Source: Alteriqipengyuania bathyomarina_B (GTDB lineage: Bacteria > Pseudomonadota > Alphaproteobacteria > Sphingomonadales > Sphingomonadaceae). From it: DNA of 64,000 nucleotides. Location: assembly GCF_038594605.1 (NCBI RefSeq), contig NZ_JBCFZM010000002.1, forward strand, positions 124,001 through 188,000, in the 5' to 3' direction. The position numbers were made by a program, and so were the translations under genes. A model generated the notes under the pieces. It ran no database searches, was not told the DNA's origin, and was given only the letters and a program-made list of their open reading frames with translations. Position 1 is the first letter of the stretch; each line of letters starts with the position of its first letter. This document shows, piece by piece, positions 1 to 7,920 of the stretch.

Positions 1-1775
1 GCAGCATCGACGTGTCGAACACCTCGGCTGACCATGCCACGGCGATCAATCCGTTGACCGCGGAGCGGATCGAGGTCTTGCGCGGACCGGCATCGCTGTT
101 GTTCGGTTCATCGGCGATCGGCGGCGTGGTGAACGTCATCGACAACCGAATTCCGCGCACCGTACCCGCCGCGCCCGCGCATTTCGACGTGATTGCCACT
201 TACGGCAGCGCGGCTGACGAAACGTCGATCGGCGGTGTGATCAACATACCGGTGACCGAGAACATCGTGTTCCATGCCGATGGATCCTATCTCAATACCG
301 CCGATCTGCGCACCGGCGGCTATCTCTATTCCCGCCAGATTCGCGCCGAAGCGGCCGAGCATGCGCGCGAATTCGACGAACCCGAACTTCTCGAGGAAGC
401 CGAGGAGCGGGGCAAGCTGGCAAACAGCGCCGCCGAAACGACCGAAATCTCCGGTGGTCTGTCCTATATTGGTAGCGGCGGCTCGATCGGTTTCGCCGTG
501 ACCCGCTATGACAACCTTTACGGTGTGCCGGGGCGCTTCGAGCTCGAAGGCGACCATGGCGGCGGTGGCGGCCATGATCACGATCACAGCGGCGTCCGCC
601 TCGACTTGCAGCAAACGCGGGTCGACGTTCGCGGCGAACTCGAAACCGGCGATGGCTTCATAGAGCGGATCAGCGTCCGCGCAGCCAGAGCCGATTACCA
701 GCATGACGAAATCGAATCGGACGGCGGCATCGGCACGAGCTTCTTCAATGAAGGCTACGAAGGTCGCATCGAGGCCGTGCAGTCGGAACGCGATGGCTGG
801 ACTGGCGCGATCGGTGGACAGTTCTTCATCCGCGATTTCGATGTGGAGGGCGAAGAGAAATTCCTGCCCGCCAACAAAACACGTCAATTCGGCATCTTCA
901 CCCTGCAATCGAAGGATTTCGGAGCGTTGCGGGCGGAAGCAGGCGCCCGGTATGAGCATAGCAATATCGACGCAGATGCGGATGCCGACCTCGGCAATGG
1001 AAACATCGCGCGCAGCTTCGATGCTTTTTCCTTCTCTCTTGGCGCGAGCTACCCGCTGATGGACGGGCTGCGCATCGGCCTCAACGGCTCGCGCAGTGAA
1101 CGTGCGCCCTCGGCAGAGGAACTCTTTGCCAATGGTCCCCATATCGGGACGCAGGCATTTGAAATCGGCGATCCGGATTTCGAGAAGGAATCGAGCTGGG
1201 GGCTTGAGGCAACCCTGAAAGGGCAAGGCGAAGGCTATCGCTTTGCCTTGTCCGCCTACCATAACTGGTTCGACAACTATATTTACGACTATCAGCCGGG
1301 CACGTTCGCTGATGGCCTACCGGTGTTCCAGTACGCACAGGCCGATGCCCGCTATTACGGACTGGAGGGCGAGTTCTCGGCGAGGCTTGCACAGGTCGGC
1401 GGCACGGAGATCCGCGGCGACATTCTGGGCGACTATGTCCACGCGACGATCGACGATTCCAACCCGGCTCCGCGCATTCCGCCGCTGCGACTGCTCGCAG
1501 GGCTGGAGGCAAAGGCCGAGAAATTCGGCGCTCGGGTCGAGGTGGAGCATGCATTCGAACAGGACCGCGTTGCCGAATACGAGACCACGACCGACGCCTA
1601 TACGATGGTCAACGCATCGATTGTTTGGACGCCAATGGCGGACAATGCGACCAGCTTCATCCTGTCGGCGAACAACCTGCTCGATGTAGAGGCGCGGCGG
1701 CATGCGAGCGTGCTGAAAGACTACGCCCCGCTGGCGGGACGCGACATACGTGTCACCGCTCGCTTCCACTTCTGA
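1..1775 (+). CDS. TonB-dependent outer-membrane receptor, 5' end missing (ZnuD-like)
   Basis: The reading frame is open from base 3, so the start lies before the window; about 590 residues are visible. The plug-domain end is seen at bases 50-150 (ERIEVLRGPASLLFGSSAIG then GVVNVID), followed by a long beta-barrel. The last residues, TARFHF, end in phenylalanine as outer-membrane barrels do. A loop at bases 555-595 reads GDHGGGGGHDHDHSG. His/Asp-rich loops of this kind are known from zinc receptors such as ZnuD, so zinc or another transition metal is the likely cargo; that is inference. The protein would import its substrate across the outer membrane using TonB-ExbBD energy. A membrane-anchored hydrolase follows on the same strand after 222 bp. 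The substrate cannot be fixed from sequence alone. Confidence 0.9.
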   Translation, partial: SIDVSNTSADHATAINPLTAERIEVLRGPASLLFGSSAIGGVVNVIDNRIPRTVPAAPAHFDVIATYGSAADETSIGGVINIPVTENIVFHADGSYLNTADLRTGGYLYSRQIRAEAAEHAREFDEPELLEEAEERGKLANSAAETTEISGGLSYIGSGGSIGFAVTRYDNLYGVPGRFELEGDHGGGGGHDHDHSGVRLDLQQTRVDVRGELETGDGFIERISVRAARADYQHDEIESDGGIGTSFFNEGYEGRIEAVQSERDGWTGAIGGQFFIRDFDVEGEEKFLPANKTRQFGIFTLQSKDFGALRAEAGARYEHSNIDADADADLGNGNIARSFDAFSFSLGASYPLMDGLRIGLNGSRSERAPSAEELFANGPHIGTQAFEIGDPDFEKESSWGLEATLKGQGEGYRFALSAYHNWFDNYIYDYQPGTFADGLPVFQYAQADARYYGLEGEFSARLAQVGGTEIRGDILGDYVHATIDDSNPAPRIPPLRLLAGLEAKAEKFGARVEVEHAFEQDRVAEYETTTDAYTMVNASIVWTPMADNATSFILSANNLLDVEARRHASVLKDYAPLAGRDIRVTARFHF

Positions 1776-1997
1776 CGGGCAAAGATGTGGCGCCGACCGA
1801 TGGCGGTCGGCGCCATGAAGGGCCGTTCCTGGAACCGGATTGCCTCTGAAACGCGATTGCCTTTGGGCGCTTGTGGCACATTGCTTCCTTGGTAATCCGG
1901 AACCACCCGGTTGGGTTTGCTGGACAACCATTCGCGCACGAGGGGCTTGGTGTTCATCGAGGCGTTATTGTCACCTTCGCGAAAGAGTTTTGCGGCC

Positions 1998-3086
1998 ATG
2001 ACTTCACGAGTGGTCGCGTCGCAGGCGCGTCGGGAAAGGTCGTCGATTTCAGCGCGCAGAGTCGGATTGCAGCTGTGCGGTTCCATCTACCTTGCATGGA
2101 TGCTCTGGACGCTCATCGTGGGTATGGGGTTTTTCGCGGCTCATGCTTCCGTGCCCGATAAAGCGGATATGCCTTTCACTTCTGTCGAGCGATACGAACT
2201 GCCGTTCGAGACCCGCGTCCAATGGCTTGATTTCATTCGCTCCGGACCGGGGGGAGAGAAAGCGGCCGAGGAGTACGCCACGGCTTTCCCCGATGATCTC
2301 TACAGGCGAGCGGCCACCAGCACCGATGCCGAGATATACCGTATTCAATACCGAAGCGACGATTTGAGCATTCGCGGCTTCATGGTCGCGCCGCGCGATG
2401 CCGGGCCACACCCGGTCATCATTTTCAACCACGGCGGAACGATGCAATGGGGCCGCATCGTTCTCGCCGATCTGCTCGAATTCGTCCGCCTGGCAGAGCG
2501 TGGCTACATCGTCTTCGCCTCTGCCTACCGCGGCGAAGGCGGCAGCGACGGAGAGCCGAGCTTGGACGGCGGTGCCACACGCGATGTGCTATCGCTAATC
2601 GAGTTGATCGACCATGTGCCCGCCGCCGATGCAGACCGTATCGGTGTCTGGGGAGCGAGCCGGGGCGGGAGCCTTACCTACGATCTCCTTGCCCGAACGG
2701 ACCGGATCGATGCTGCCATCATTCAGGCCGGGCCGACCGATCTCGTCCACGCGCCGCGACGCGCCGAGTTCGACGAACACGTCTATCCCTTTACGATCGC
2801 CGACTACGAGAGCGACAAGGATGGAATTCTCGCCGCGCTCTCACCGATTGAGTGGCCCGAGCGCTTGTCGCCAAGAACGCAGATCCTCCTGCTGCACGGC
2901 ACTGCGGACGAGAGGGTTCAACCGGAGGACACAATCCGCATGGCGCTGGCACTTCAAGGTCTTGGCCGACCATATCGCCTCAAAATTTACGATGGCGGCT
3001 CCCATTCGCTCATCGAGAACTGGAACGACGTCCGTGCAGAGATGGACAGCTGGTTCGACCGCCATCTAAGAACCAGCGAGAAGTAA
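1998..3086 (+). CDS. membrane-anchored alpha/beta hydrolase (prolyl-oligopeptidase/S9-like fold)
   Basis: A 362-residue protein if it starts at the ATG at 1998; an in-frame start at 1911 would add 29 residues of poor quality. The N-terminus has a basic stretch and then one hydrophobic segment (about residues 25-48), which suggests a signal anchor or uncleaved signal peptide. The hydrolase core shows HPVIIFNHGG (oxyanion-hole region), the nucleophile elbow GVWGASRGGS, a late acid in LLHGTADERVQPED and the final histidine in YDGGSHSLIEN, giving a complete Ser-Asp-His triad. This resembles S9 peptidase or acyl-esterase domains. The substrate is unknown. It is downstream of the TonB receptor on the same strand, but 222 bp of non-coding DNA lie between, so co-transcription is not certain. 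Confidence 0.85.
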   Translation: MTSRVVASQARRERSSISARRVGLQLCGSIYLAWMLWTLIVGMGFFAAHASVPDKADMPFTSVERYELPFETRVQWLDFIRSGPGGEKAAEEYATAFPDDLYRRAATSTDAEIYRIQYRSDDLSIRGFMVAPRDAGPHPVIIFNHGGTMQWGRIVLADLLEFVRLAERGYIVFASAYRGEGGSDGEPSLDGGATRDVLSLIELIDHVPAADADRIGVWGASRGGSLTYDLLARTDRIDAAIIQAGPTDLVHAPRRAEFDEHVYPFTIADYESDKDGILAALSPIEWPERLSPRTQILLLHGTADERVQPEDTIRMALALQGLGRPYRLKIYDGGSHSLIENWNDVRAEMDSWFDRHLRTSEK

Positions 3087-3316
3087 TTATAGGGCGCGAC
3101 GATCGCTTACGACCAAGATTGGCGCGTAAAGCTGCTATCCCCGGTTGGCTGGGTGAATGACCGCTTTCGGGCCTCTGCGATAAACGGTGGAACGACCAAA
3201 ATGGGGGCGCAGAACGGTCGCAGGTTCCGACTTCGCTCTCCCTCGCCCCGCGATTGCTTCGTCCCGACCTGCGGCGGCCGGACCTCGCAACGACGATTAT
3301 CGAGCGCGCCCCCGCC

Positions 3317-3715
3317 TCAATGCGCCGTCGCAGGCGCCGCCAGCGGGAAGAAGGGGATGCGCACCTCGATCGGCGATCCGTCCTCGCGGTGGAAGGTGTA
3401 GAAGCCTTCCATCGAACCGAACGGCGTCGTCAGCGGGCAGCCCGAGACGTAGTCGTGGCTGCGGCCAGGCGTCAGCACCGGCTGTTCGCCGACCACGCCT
3501 TCACCATCGACATGACGGACCAACCCTTGCGAATCGGTGATCCGCCAGTGGCGGGTCATCAGCTGCACCCGCTCGCGCGAAGCGTTCTCGATCCGAATAT
3601 GATAAATCCAGAACCACTTGCCGTTCGCGGGATCGCTCTGCTCAGGCAGAAAATTGACCGAGACGCGAACGGTGATCTCGTCGGTCGTGGCGGCATGATC
3701 GAACAGGTTCTTCAT
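3317..3715 (-). CDS. apaG: ApaG family protein
   Basis: 132 residues, the usual size for ApaG (about 125-130). The conserved family core is visible: YHIRIEN, the segment LMTRHWRITDSQG, then VVGEQPVLTPG, YVSGCPL, GSMEGFY and VRIPFF near the end. The fold is a fibronectin-III-like beta sandwich. In enterobacteria mutants are linked to cobalt/magnesium sensitivity, but the biochemical role is not settled. I chose the ATG at 3715 because the family begins at about this point; upstream codons (to 3778) look non-coding. The gene stands alone, next to a dehydrogenase gene on the same strand 115 bp upstream. Confidence 0.93.
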   Translation of the reverse strand: MKNLFDHAATTDEITVRVSVNFLPEQSDPANGKWFWIYHIRIENASRERVQLMTRHWRITDSQGLVRHVDGEGVVGEQPVLTPGRSHDYVSGCPLTTPFGSMEGFYTFHREDGSPIEVRIPFFPLAAPATAH

Positions 3716-3830
3716 CGTGATTCGGGAGCGTAATGGGATTCGGGGCGAGGGCAAGGCGGCGCGCCCCACCTTGCCCACACCTGTTGCGCCAAAACATCAG
3801 GCACCAGGCGAGAGGGGGCCCGCCCATCGG

Positions 3831-5114
3831 TTACCCCTGGCCGAAATCCGCGCGTGTGCCGTGGGCAGAGATCGCGGCGCACAGGCGCTTCAACGCTACC
3901 GCATAGGCGGCGGTGCGCATGTCGGTGTCGTGGTCCTGCATCACTTCGCGCACATTATCGGCGGCGTCGGCCATGGTATCTTCCAGATAATCGTCCACAT
4001 CGTCGGCGCTCCAGTCGATGCCCTGGCGGCCCTGCACCCACTCGGCGTGGCTGATCGTCACCCCGCCTCCATTGGCGAGGATATCGGGCACCACCTCGAT
4101 TCCTGCATCGGCCAGCGCCTTGTCGGCAGCGGGTAGCACCGGGCGGTTGGCAAGCTCGACGATCGCCTTGCACTTGAGCACCTTGGCGTCGTCCTCATCG
4201 GCGATCACCCCGCCCAGCGCGGCGAGCACCAGCACATCGCATTCGGTAGTCAGCACTGCCTCGGCATCGTCCGAGGATTGCGCGCCCTCACCCTCGCCGT
4301 CTCCGGCGTAAGCGGTGACCTTGCCTTCTTCGTCCTTCGCCTTGGCCAGCGCGTCGATATCGAGCCCGTCGGAGTCGCTCACGGTGCCCGAGGAATCGGC
4401 GACCGCAACGATTTTGTGGCCGGCTTCCTCGGCCGCATGCGCGAACCAGCGGCCGGCATTGCCGAAACCCTGCAAGGCGATCGCCAGCGAGCCGTCCTCG
4501 CCCAGCCCCACCAGATCGCGCATCTCCTCCAGCGCGATATGCGCGCCGCGTCCGGTCGCGGGCGTGCGCCCGGCCATGCCGCCGAGCGCAACCGGCTTGC
4601 CGGTGAAGGCATGCGGCTGGATCGAGCCCGCGATCTCGGAATATTCGGAGACCATCCACGCCATCTCGCGCTCGCCGGTGGCGACGTCGGGCGCGGGCAC
4701 GTCGCGGTCGGGCCCGAGGATTTTCGCCATCGCGCGGACATAGCCGCGCGCCACACGCTCTTTCTCCATCGTCGAGAGGTCGTGCGCATCGACCTCCACG
4801 CCGCCCTTCCCGCCGCCGAAGGGCAGGCCCATCAGCGCGCATTTCATGGTCATGAGGAAGGCGAGCGTCTCGACCTCGTCGAGATGGACGCTGGGGTGGA
4901 AGCGGATGCCGCCCTTGGTCGGCCCGAGCGCGGAATTGTAGCGGCAACGCCACCCTTTCAGCGCCAGCGCCGAGCCATCGTCGCGCCGGATATTGACCGA
5001 GGCAGAGAGCGTCTCGATCGGGTTTTCAAGGTGGGCGACGACCTCTTCGTCGAGGCCGACCAGCTTCGCCGCGCGGGTCATCCGCCCCTGTGCCGCCTTC
5101 AGATATTCGCCCAT
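3831..5114 (-). CDS. Glu/Leu/Phe/Val family dehydrogenase (NAD(P)-glutamate dehydrogenase type)
   Basis: 427 residues, normal for the hexameric glutamate dehydrogenase family. The substrate domain has KGGIRFHP and the lysine-bearing LPFGGGKGGVEVD, followed by DVPAPDV and the Rossmann glycine motif LQGFGNAGRW. The likely reaction is reversible oxidative deamination of glutamate to 2-oxoglutarate and ammonia in the cytoplasm; leucine or other amino acids cannot be excluded. The start is set by the SD: AGGAG lies 9 nt before the ATG at 5114, while the GTG at 5120 is only 3 nt from it. The gene appears monocistronic. A palindrome bounding the small GIY-YIG cassette begins about 95 bp upstream. 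Confidence 0.93.
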   Translation of the reverse strand: MGEYLKAAQGRMTRAAKLVGLDEEVVAHLENPIETLSASVNIRRDDGSALALKGWRCRYNSALGPTKGGIRFHPSVHLDEVETLAFLMTMKCALMGLPFGGGKGGVEVDAHDLSTMEKERVARGYVRAMAKILGPDRDVPAPDVATGEREMAWMVSEYSEIAGSIQPHAFTGKPVALGGMAGRTPATGRGAHIALEEMRDLVGLGEDGSLAIALQGFGNAGRWFAHAAEEAGHKIVAVADSSGTVSDSDGLDIDALAKAKDEEGKVTAYAGDGEGEGAQSSDDAEAVLTTECDVLVLAALGGVIADEDDAKVLKCKAIVELANRPVLPAADKALADAGIEVVPDILANGGGVTISHAEWVQGRQGIDWSADDVDDYLEDTMADAADNVREVMQDHDTDMRTAAYAVALKRLCAAISAHGTRADFGQG

Positions 5115-5208
5115 CGCCACCGTCTCCTGTCGTTTGGTCTCACCCCAAACAACGTGAGCGCACGCGCGCGTTCCGGCGGGTGCCTAAAGGACTATGGTCT
5201 ATCCCCCT

Positions 5209-5590
5209 CGTCACCCCGGACCTGATCCGGGGTGGTGCTTCTTCAGAGGAGCTTGTCGAAAAGATCGTCATAGTTCGGATTGCCCTTCTCGATCAGATCG
5301 AATTTCCACGCCCGATGCCAGCGCTTGAGGCGTTTTTCGTGCGCGATGCAGGCCTCAATGGATTCCCCATGTTCTGCCCACACGAGCCGGGTGAGGCTGC
5401 GACGGGCACAATAGTCGGAACCCATTCCGCTGCGATGCTGCATGACCCGATGCGACAGGGCGCTCGTCACCCCCACGTAGAGCGCACCGCGGTAGCGATT
5501 GGCCATGATGTAGACCCAGCCACCTGATGACGCTCTATCCATGGAGAAAGTCGAAGACAGCACCGGCCCCGGGTCAAGCCCGGGGCGACG
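5209..5590. mobile_element. GIY-YIG cassette A bounded by inverted REP-like palindromes
   Basis: A 382-bp unit holding one small GIY-YIG gene. The left end (5209-5233) starts CGTCACCCCGGA and the right end (5566-5590), read on the other strand, starts CGTCGCCCCGGG. The 25-nt cores match at 20 positions and all five differences are transitions; the short string GGTGCT follows on both sides. Each end is itself a palindrome (CACCCCGGA/TCCGGGGTG at 5212-5234, CCCCGGG/CCCGGGG at 5567-5585) with rc-related loops. The two ends therefore face each other like terminal inverted repeats. No target-site duplication is evident. That this unit moves is inference. Confidence 0.55.
5243..5542 (-). CDS. small GIY-YIG nuclease-domain protein (cassette A)
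   Basis: 99 residues, essentially one GIY-YIG domain. The signature is VYIMANRYRGALYVGVT, where VYI and YVG stand for GIY and YIG, followed by HRVMQHRSG and a glutamate in AHEKRLKRWHR. This matches the UvrC-like single-domain GIY-YIG group often annotated as excinuclease subunit C homologue. The domain family cuts DNA; the target here is unknown. The protein is alike along its whole length to the one at 49102-49362. The ATG at 5542 is preferred; an in-frame GTG at 5563 would place the start inside the flanking inverted repeat, and neither has a clear SD. The stop codon touches the other inverted repeat. Confidence 0.85.
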   Translation of the reverse strand: MDRASSGGWVYIMANRYRGALYVGVTSALSHRVMQHRSGMGSDYCARRSLTRLVWAEHGESIEACIAHEKRLKRWHRAWKFDLIEKGNPNYDDLFDKLL

Positions 5591-5599
5591 TGGAGACTG

Positions 5600-6805
5600 T
5601 CAGAGCCCCACCGCCTTGAGCGCCCGGTCCATGTCCTCGCGCAGGTCCTCGATATCCTCCAGACCCACGTTTATCCGCACCAGCCCTTCGGTCACGCCCA
5701 TCTCGGCACGGGCTTCCTCGCTCATGCCGGCGTGGGTGGTGCTGGCCGGGTGGCAGGCGAGGCTGCGCGAATCGCCGATATTGTTCGACAGGTCGATCAG
5801 CTGCAGCGCGTCGAGCAGCGCATGCGCCTTCTCGCGGCTTTCCAGATCGAAGGCGAAGATCGGCCCCGTCGCGCGCATCTGTTCGAGCGCGAGCGCATGG
5901 CGCGGATGGCTGTCGAGCCCGGGGTGGAGCATGCGCGGCACGCGCGGTTCCATCATCCGGCCCAGCATCACCGCATTCTCGCTCTGGCGGAAGGCGCGCA
6001 AGGACAGCGTCTCGAGCCCCTTGTGGACCACCCAGGCGTTGAAGGGCGAAAGGTTGGGCCCGGTGTTGCGCTGAAACGGCAGCAGCACCTCATCGATCCA
6101 TTGCTTAGTCCCGCAGACCGCGCCCGCGAGCACGCGGCCCTGCCCGTCCATCAGCTTGGTCGCGCTGTAGGCCACGACGTCCGCGCCGTAGTCCATCGGC
6201 TTTTGCAGCGCGGCGGTGGCGAAAGCATTGTCGACCACGGTGGTGATGCCGTGCGCCTTGGCCAGATCGCAGACATGCTGGAGGTCGACGATGTCGAGCG
6301 TGGGGTTGGCCGGCGTTTCGAAGAAGAAGACCTTGGTGTTGGGCCGGATCGCGGCTTCCCATGCGTCGTTATCCGCGCTGTCGACCACCGTGGTCTCGAT
6401 TCCGAAGCGCGGCAGAAGGTGGTCGACCAGCCAGCGGCACGAACCGAACGCGGCGCGCGCGGCGACGCAGTGGTCGCCTGCCGAAAGCTGGCACAGCAGC
6501 GCGGCGGTCATCGCGGCCATCCCGCTCGCCTGCACGCGGCATGCCTCAGCCCCCTCCATCAGCGCGATGCGTTCTTCGAGCATCGCGACGGTCGGGTTCT
6601 GGAGCCGCGAATAGGTCATCCCCTCGGCCTCGCCCGCAAAGCGCGCGGCGACTTCGGCCGCGTTGTCGTAGGTATAGCCCGAGGTGAGGAACATCGCCTC
6701 GCTCGTCTCGCCATGCTCGGATCGCCAGGTGCCTCCGCGCACGGCCTGCGTGGCGGCACGCCATTGCGAGGTGACGGAGCGGTCCATTCCGGTGGTCTTC
6801 TTCAT
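5600..6805 (-). CDS. metZ: O-succinylhomoserine sulfhydrylase
   Basis: 401 residues, typical for the Cys/Met-metabolism PLP enzyme family. The cofactor lysine is in AYSATKLMDGQGRVL; the DGQGR string is characteristic of the sulfhydrylases rather than cystathionine gamma-synthase. Other family marks are YSRLQNPTV, ASGMAA, ETPANPTLDIVDL and the C-terminal VRINVGLEDIEDL. The enzyme replaces the succinyl group of O-succinylhomoserine with sulfide to give homocysteine, a methionine precursor. The start ATG at 6805 lies 11 bp after the stop of a tetR gene, so the two are very likely one transcript driven from the operator region at 7389-7437. O-acetylhomoserine as substrate remains possible. Confidence 0.92.
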   Translation of the reverse strand: MKKTTGMDRSVTSQWRAATQAVRGGTWRSEHGETSEAMFLTSGYTYDNAAEVAARFAGEAEGMTYSRLQNPTVAMLEERIALMEGAEACRVQASGMAAMTAALLCQLSAGDHCVAARAAFGSCRWLVDHLLPRFGIETTVVDSADNDAWEAAIRPNTKVFFFETPANPTLDIVDLQHVCDLAKAHGITTVVDNAFATAALQKPMDYGADVVAYSATKLMDGQGRVLAGAVCGTKQWIDEVLLPFQRNTGPNLSPFNAWVVHKGLETLSLRAFRQSENAVMLGRMMEPRVPRMLHPGLDSHPRHALALEQMRATGPIFAFDLESREKAHALLDALQLIDLSNNIGDSRSLACHPASTTHAGMSEEARAEMGVTEGLVRINVGLEDIEDLREDMDRALKAVGL

Positions 6806-6816
6806 GGGGCTAGCGC

Positions 6817-7380
6817 TTAGGGCGGCGACAGGTCGCCCGCAAGCAGCGCATCGCGCGCAGTGCCCGTATGGCCGACCGCGCCGAGCATCAGCGATCCCTC
6901 CATGAGCGTGAGCAGCAGCCGCGCGCCGCCTTCGGGATCGGGATCGTCGGCGGGCATCTGGCGGATGAGCCAGTCGAGCTGGCGCGCGATCATTTCCTGC
7001 GCGGCCACCTCGTAACCCGGCAGATCGCGCGCGGCGCCAGCGACGATTTCCCACCACAGCACCATGAAGGGGCGCATCGCCGGATTGGCAGCCTGCGCCA
7101 TCACCCGGTCGAAGCATTCGCGCCGGGTCGCGGGCCGCGTATCGCCCAGCGCCATGTCGAGCGCCGCAGAATAGATCCCCGCGATGTGGTCGAGCAGTTC
7201 GACGATCAGCGTTTCCTTGTTGCCGAAATGATAGACCAGCATCCGGTCGCTGGTCCCCGCAGCCTTGGCGAGCGGACGCAGGCTCGCCCCGCCCAACCCG
7301 TGTTCGAGCACGTGCGCGGCGAGCCGCGGCAGCAGGGTTTCGCGGGAAAGCTTTTCGGAGCGGGAGGGTGCTGGGGACAT
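6817..7380 (-). CDS. TetR/AcrR family transcriptional regulator
   Basis: 187 residues. The N-terminal helix-turn-helix of the TetR family spans about residues 10-55, with LRPLAKAAGTSDRMLVYHFG as the recognition part. The C-terminal region (about 70-185) is all-helical and would bind a small ligand. It is the first gene of a probable tetR-metZ transcript. Its start is 9 nt from a 16-bp palindrome (7389-7404); a second copy lies at 7421-7436. These fit autoregulation and control of the divergent membrane-protein gene. The ligand is unknown. The start ATG at 7380 is preferred over an in-frame start at 7428, which would sit inside the operators. Confidence 0.92.
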   Translation of the reverse strand: MSPAPSRSEKLSRETLLPRLAAHVLEHGLGGASLRPLAKAAGTSDRMLVYHFGNKETLIVELLDHIAGIYSAALDMALGDTRPATRRECFDRVMAQAANPAMRPFMVLWWEIVAGAARDLPGYEVAAQEMIARQLDWLIRQMPADDPDPEGGARLLLTLMEGSLMLGAVGHTGTARDALLAGDLSPP

Positions 7381-7388
7381 TTCTCTCT

Positions 7389-7437
7389 TGTAGCGCTCGC
7401 TACATTTCACTAGGGCGAAGTGTAGCAAGTGCTACAC
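7389..7437. promoter_or_regulatory. paired TetR-type operators in a divergent promoter
   Basis: Two copies of TGTAGC-N4-GCTACA: 7389-7404 (centre GCTC) and 7421-7436 (centre AAGT, arms extended by one more pair to 7420-7437). Their centres are exactly 32 bp apart, about three helical turns, which places both on one face of the DNA. They fill the space between the divergent starts of the TetR gene (7380) and the membrane protein gene (7455). Binding by this TetR protein is inference from position and symmetry. Confidence 0.75.
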
Positions 7438-7454
7438 AACCGGGGAATTCCATC

Positions 7455-7847
7455 ATGACCGCGCTCGAAATCGTCTGGATCGCAAGCCTTATCGGTGGAA
7501 GCCTCGGCCTCCTTACCATCCTCGCCGCCAAGCGCGAGACTGGCAATGCTGCCCTCGCTGCGCTTCTTTGCGGGGCATTCGCGGCTTATACGGCCGCGCA
7601 GATCGCCAGCGAGGGCGTGGTCGGTTTCTACACCAACCATACCGCCAACCTCACCGGGTTGCAGGTGTGGATCGACCTGATCATGTGCGCCGTGCTGGCA
7701 ATGTTCTTCATCGCGCCGCGCGCGCGGGCGGCGGGGATGAACCTGCTGCCGTGGGCGCTGCTGGTCGGCTGCACCGCCAGCATCGGCCTGCTCGCGATGG
7801 TCGCGCGGCTGTTCTGGCTCGAACGCAAGGCACAAGCTGGCGGTTGA
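7455..7847 (+). CDS. small four-helix membrane protein, probable TetR target
   Basis: 130 residues with four hydrophobic segments (about 5-23, 31-50, 68-88 and 98-120) and a short basic tail ending KAQAGG. There are no catalytic motifs and I do not assign a family. It is divergent from tetR-metZ and shares the two-operator region, with its start 18 nt past the second operator, so it is the probable regulated partner of the TetR protein. Small membrane proteins beside TetR genes are often transport or membrane-stress factors, but nothing in the sequence decides this. The ATG at 7455 follows a weak purine stretch. Confidence 0.8.
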   Translation: MTALEIVWIASLIGGSLGLLTILAAKRETGNAALAALLCGAFAAYTAAQIASEGVVGFYTNHTANLTGLQVWIDLIMCAVLAMFFIAPRARAAGMNLLPWALLVGCTASIGLLAMVARLFWLERKAQAGG

Positions 7848-7920
7848 CCCGCGCGCGGGGCGTGGCGCTTCGGCAACGCTCGCGAGGCATCGGCACCACC
7901 AAAGGTATCAGGCGCGCTTG

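Noticed and set aside
108..1262. 384-codon minus-strand open frame in the TonB receptor
   Set aside because: Shadow of the receptor, whose plug and barrel motifs are clear.
6805..7455. SAM riboswitch upstream of metZ
   Set aside because: metZ starts 11 bp after tetR, and the region before tetR contains only operators; no room or motif for a SAM aptamer.
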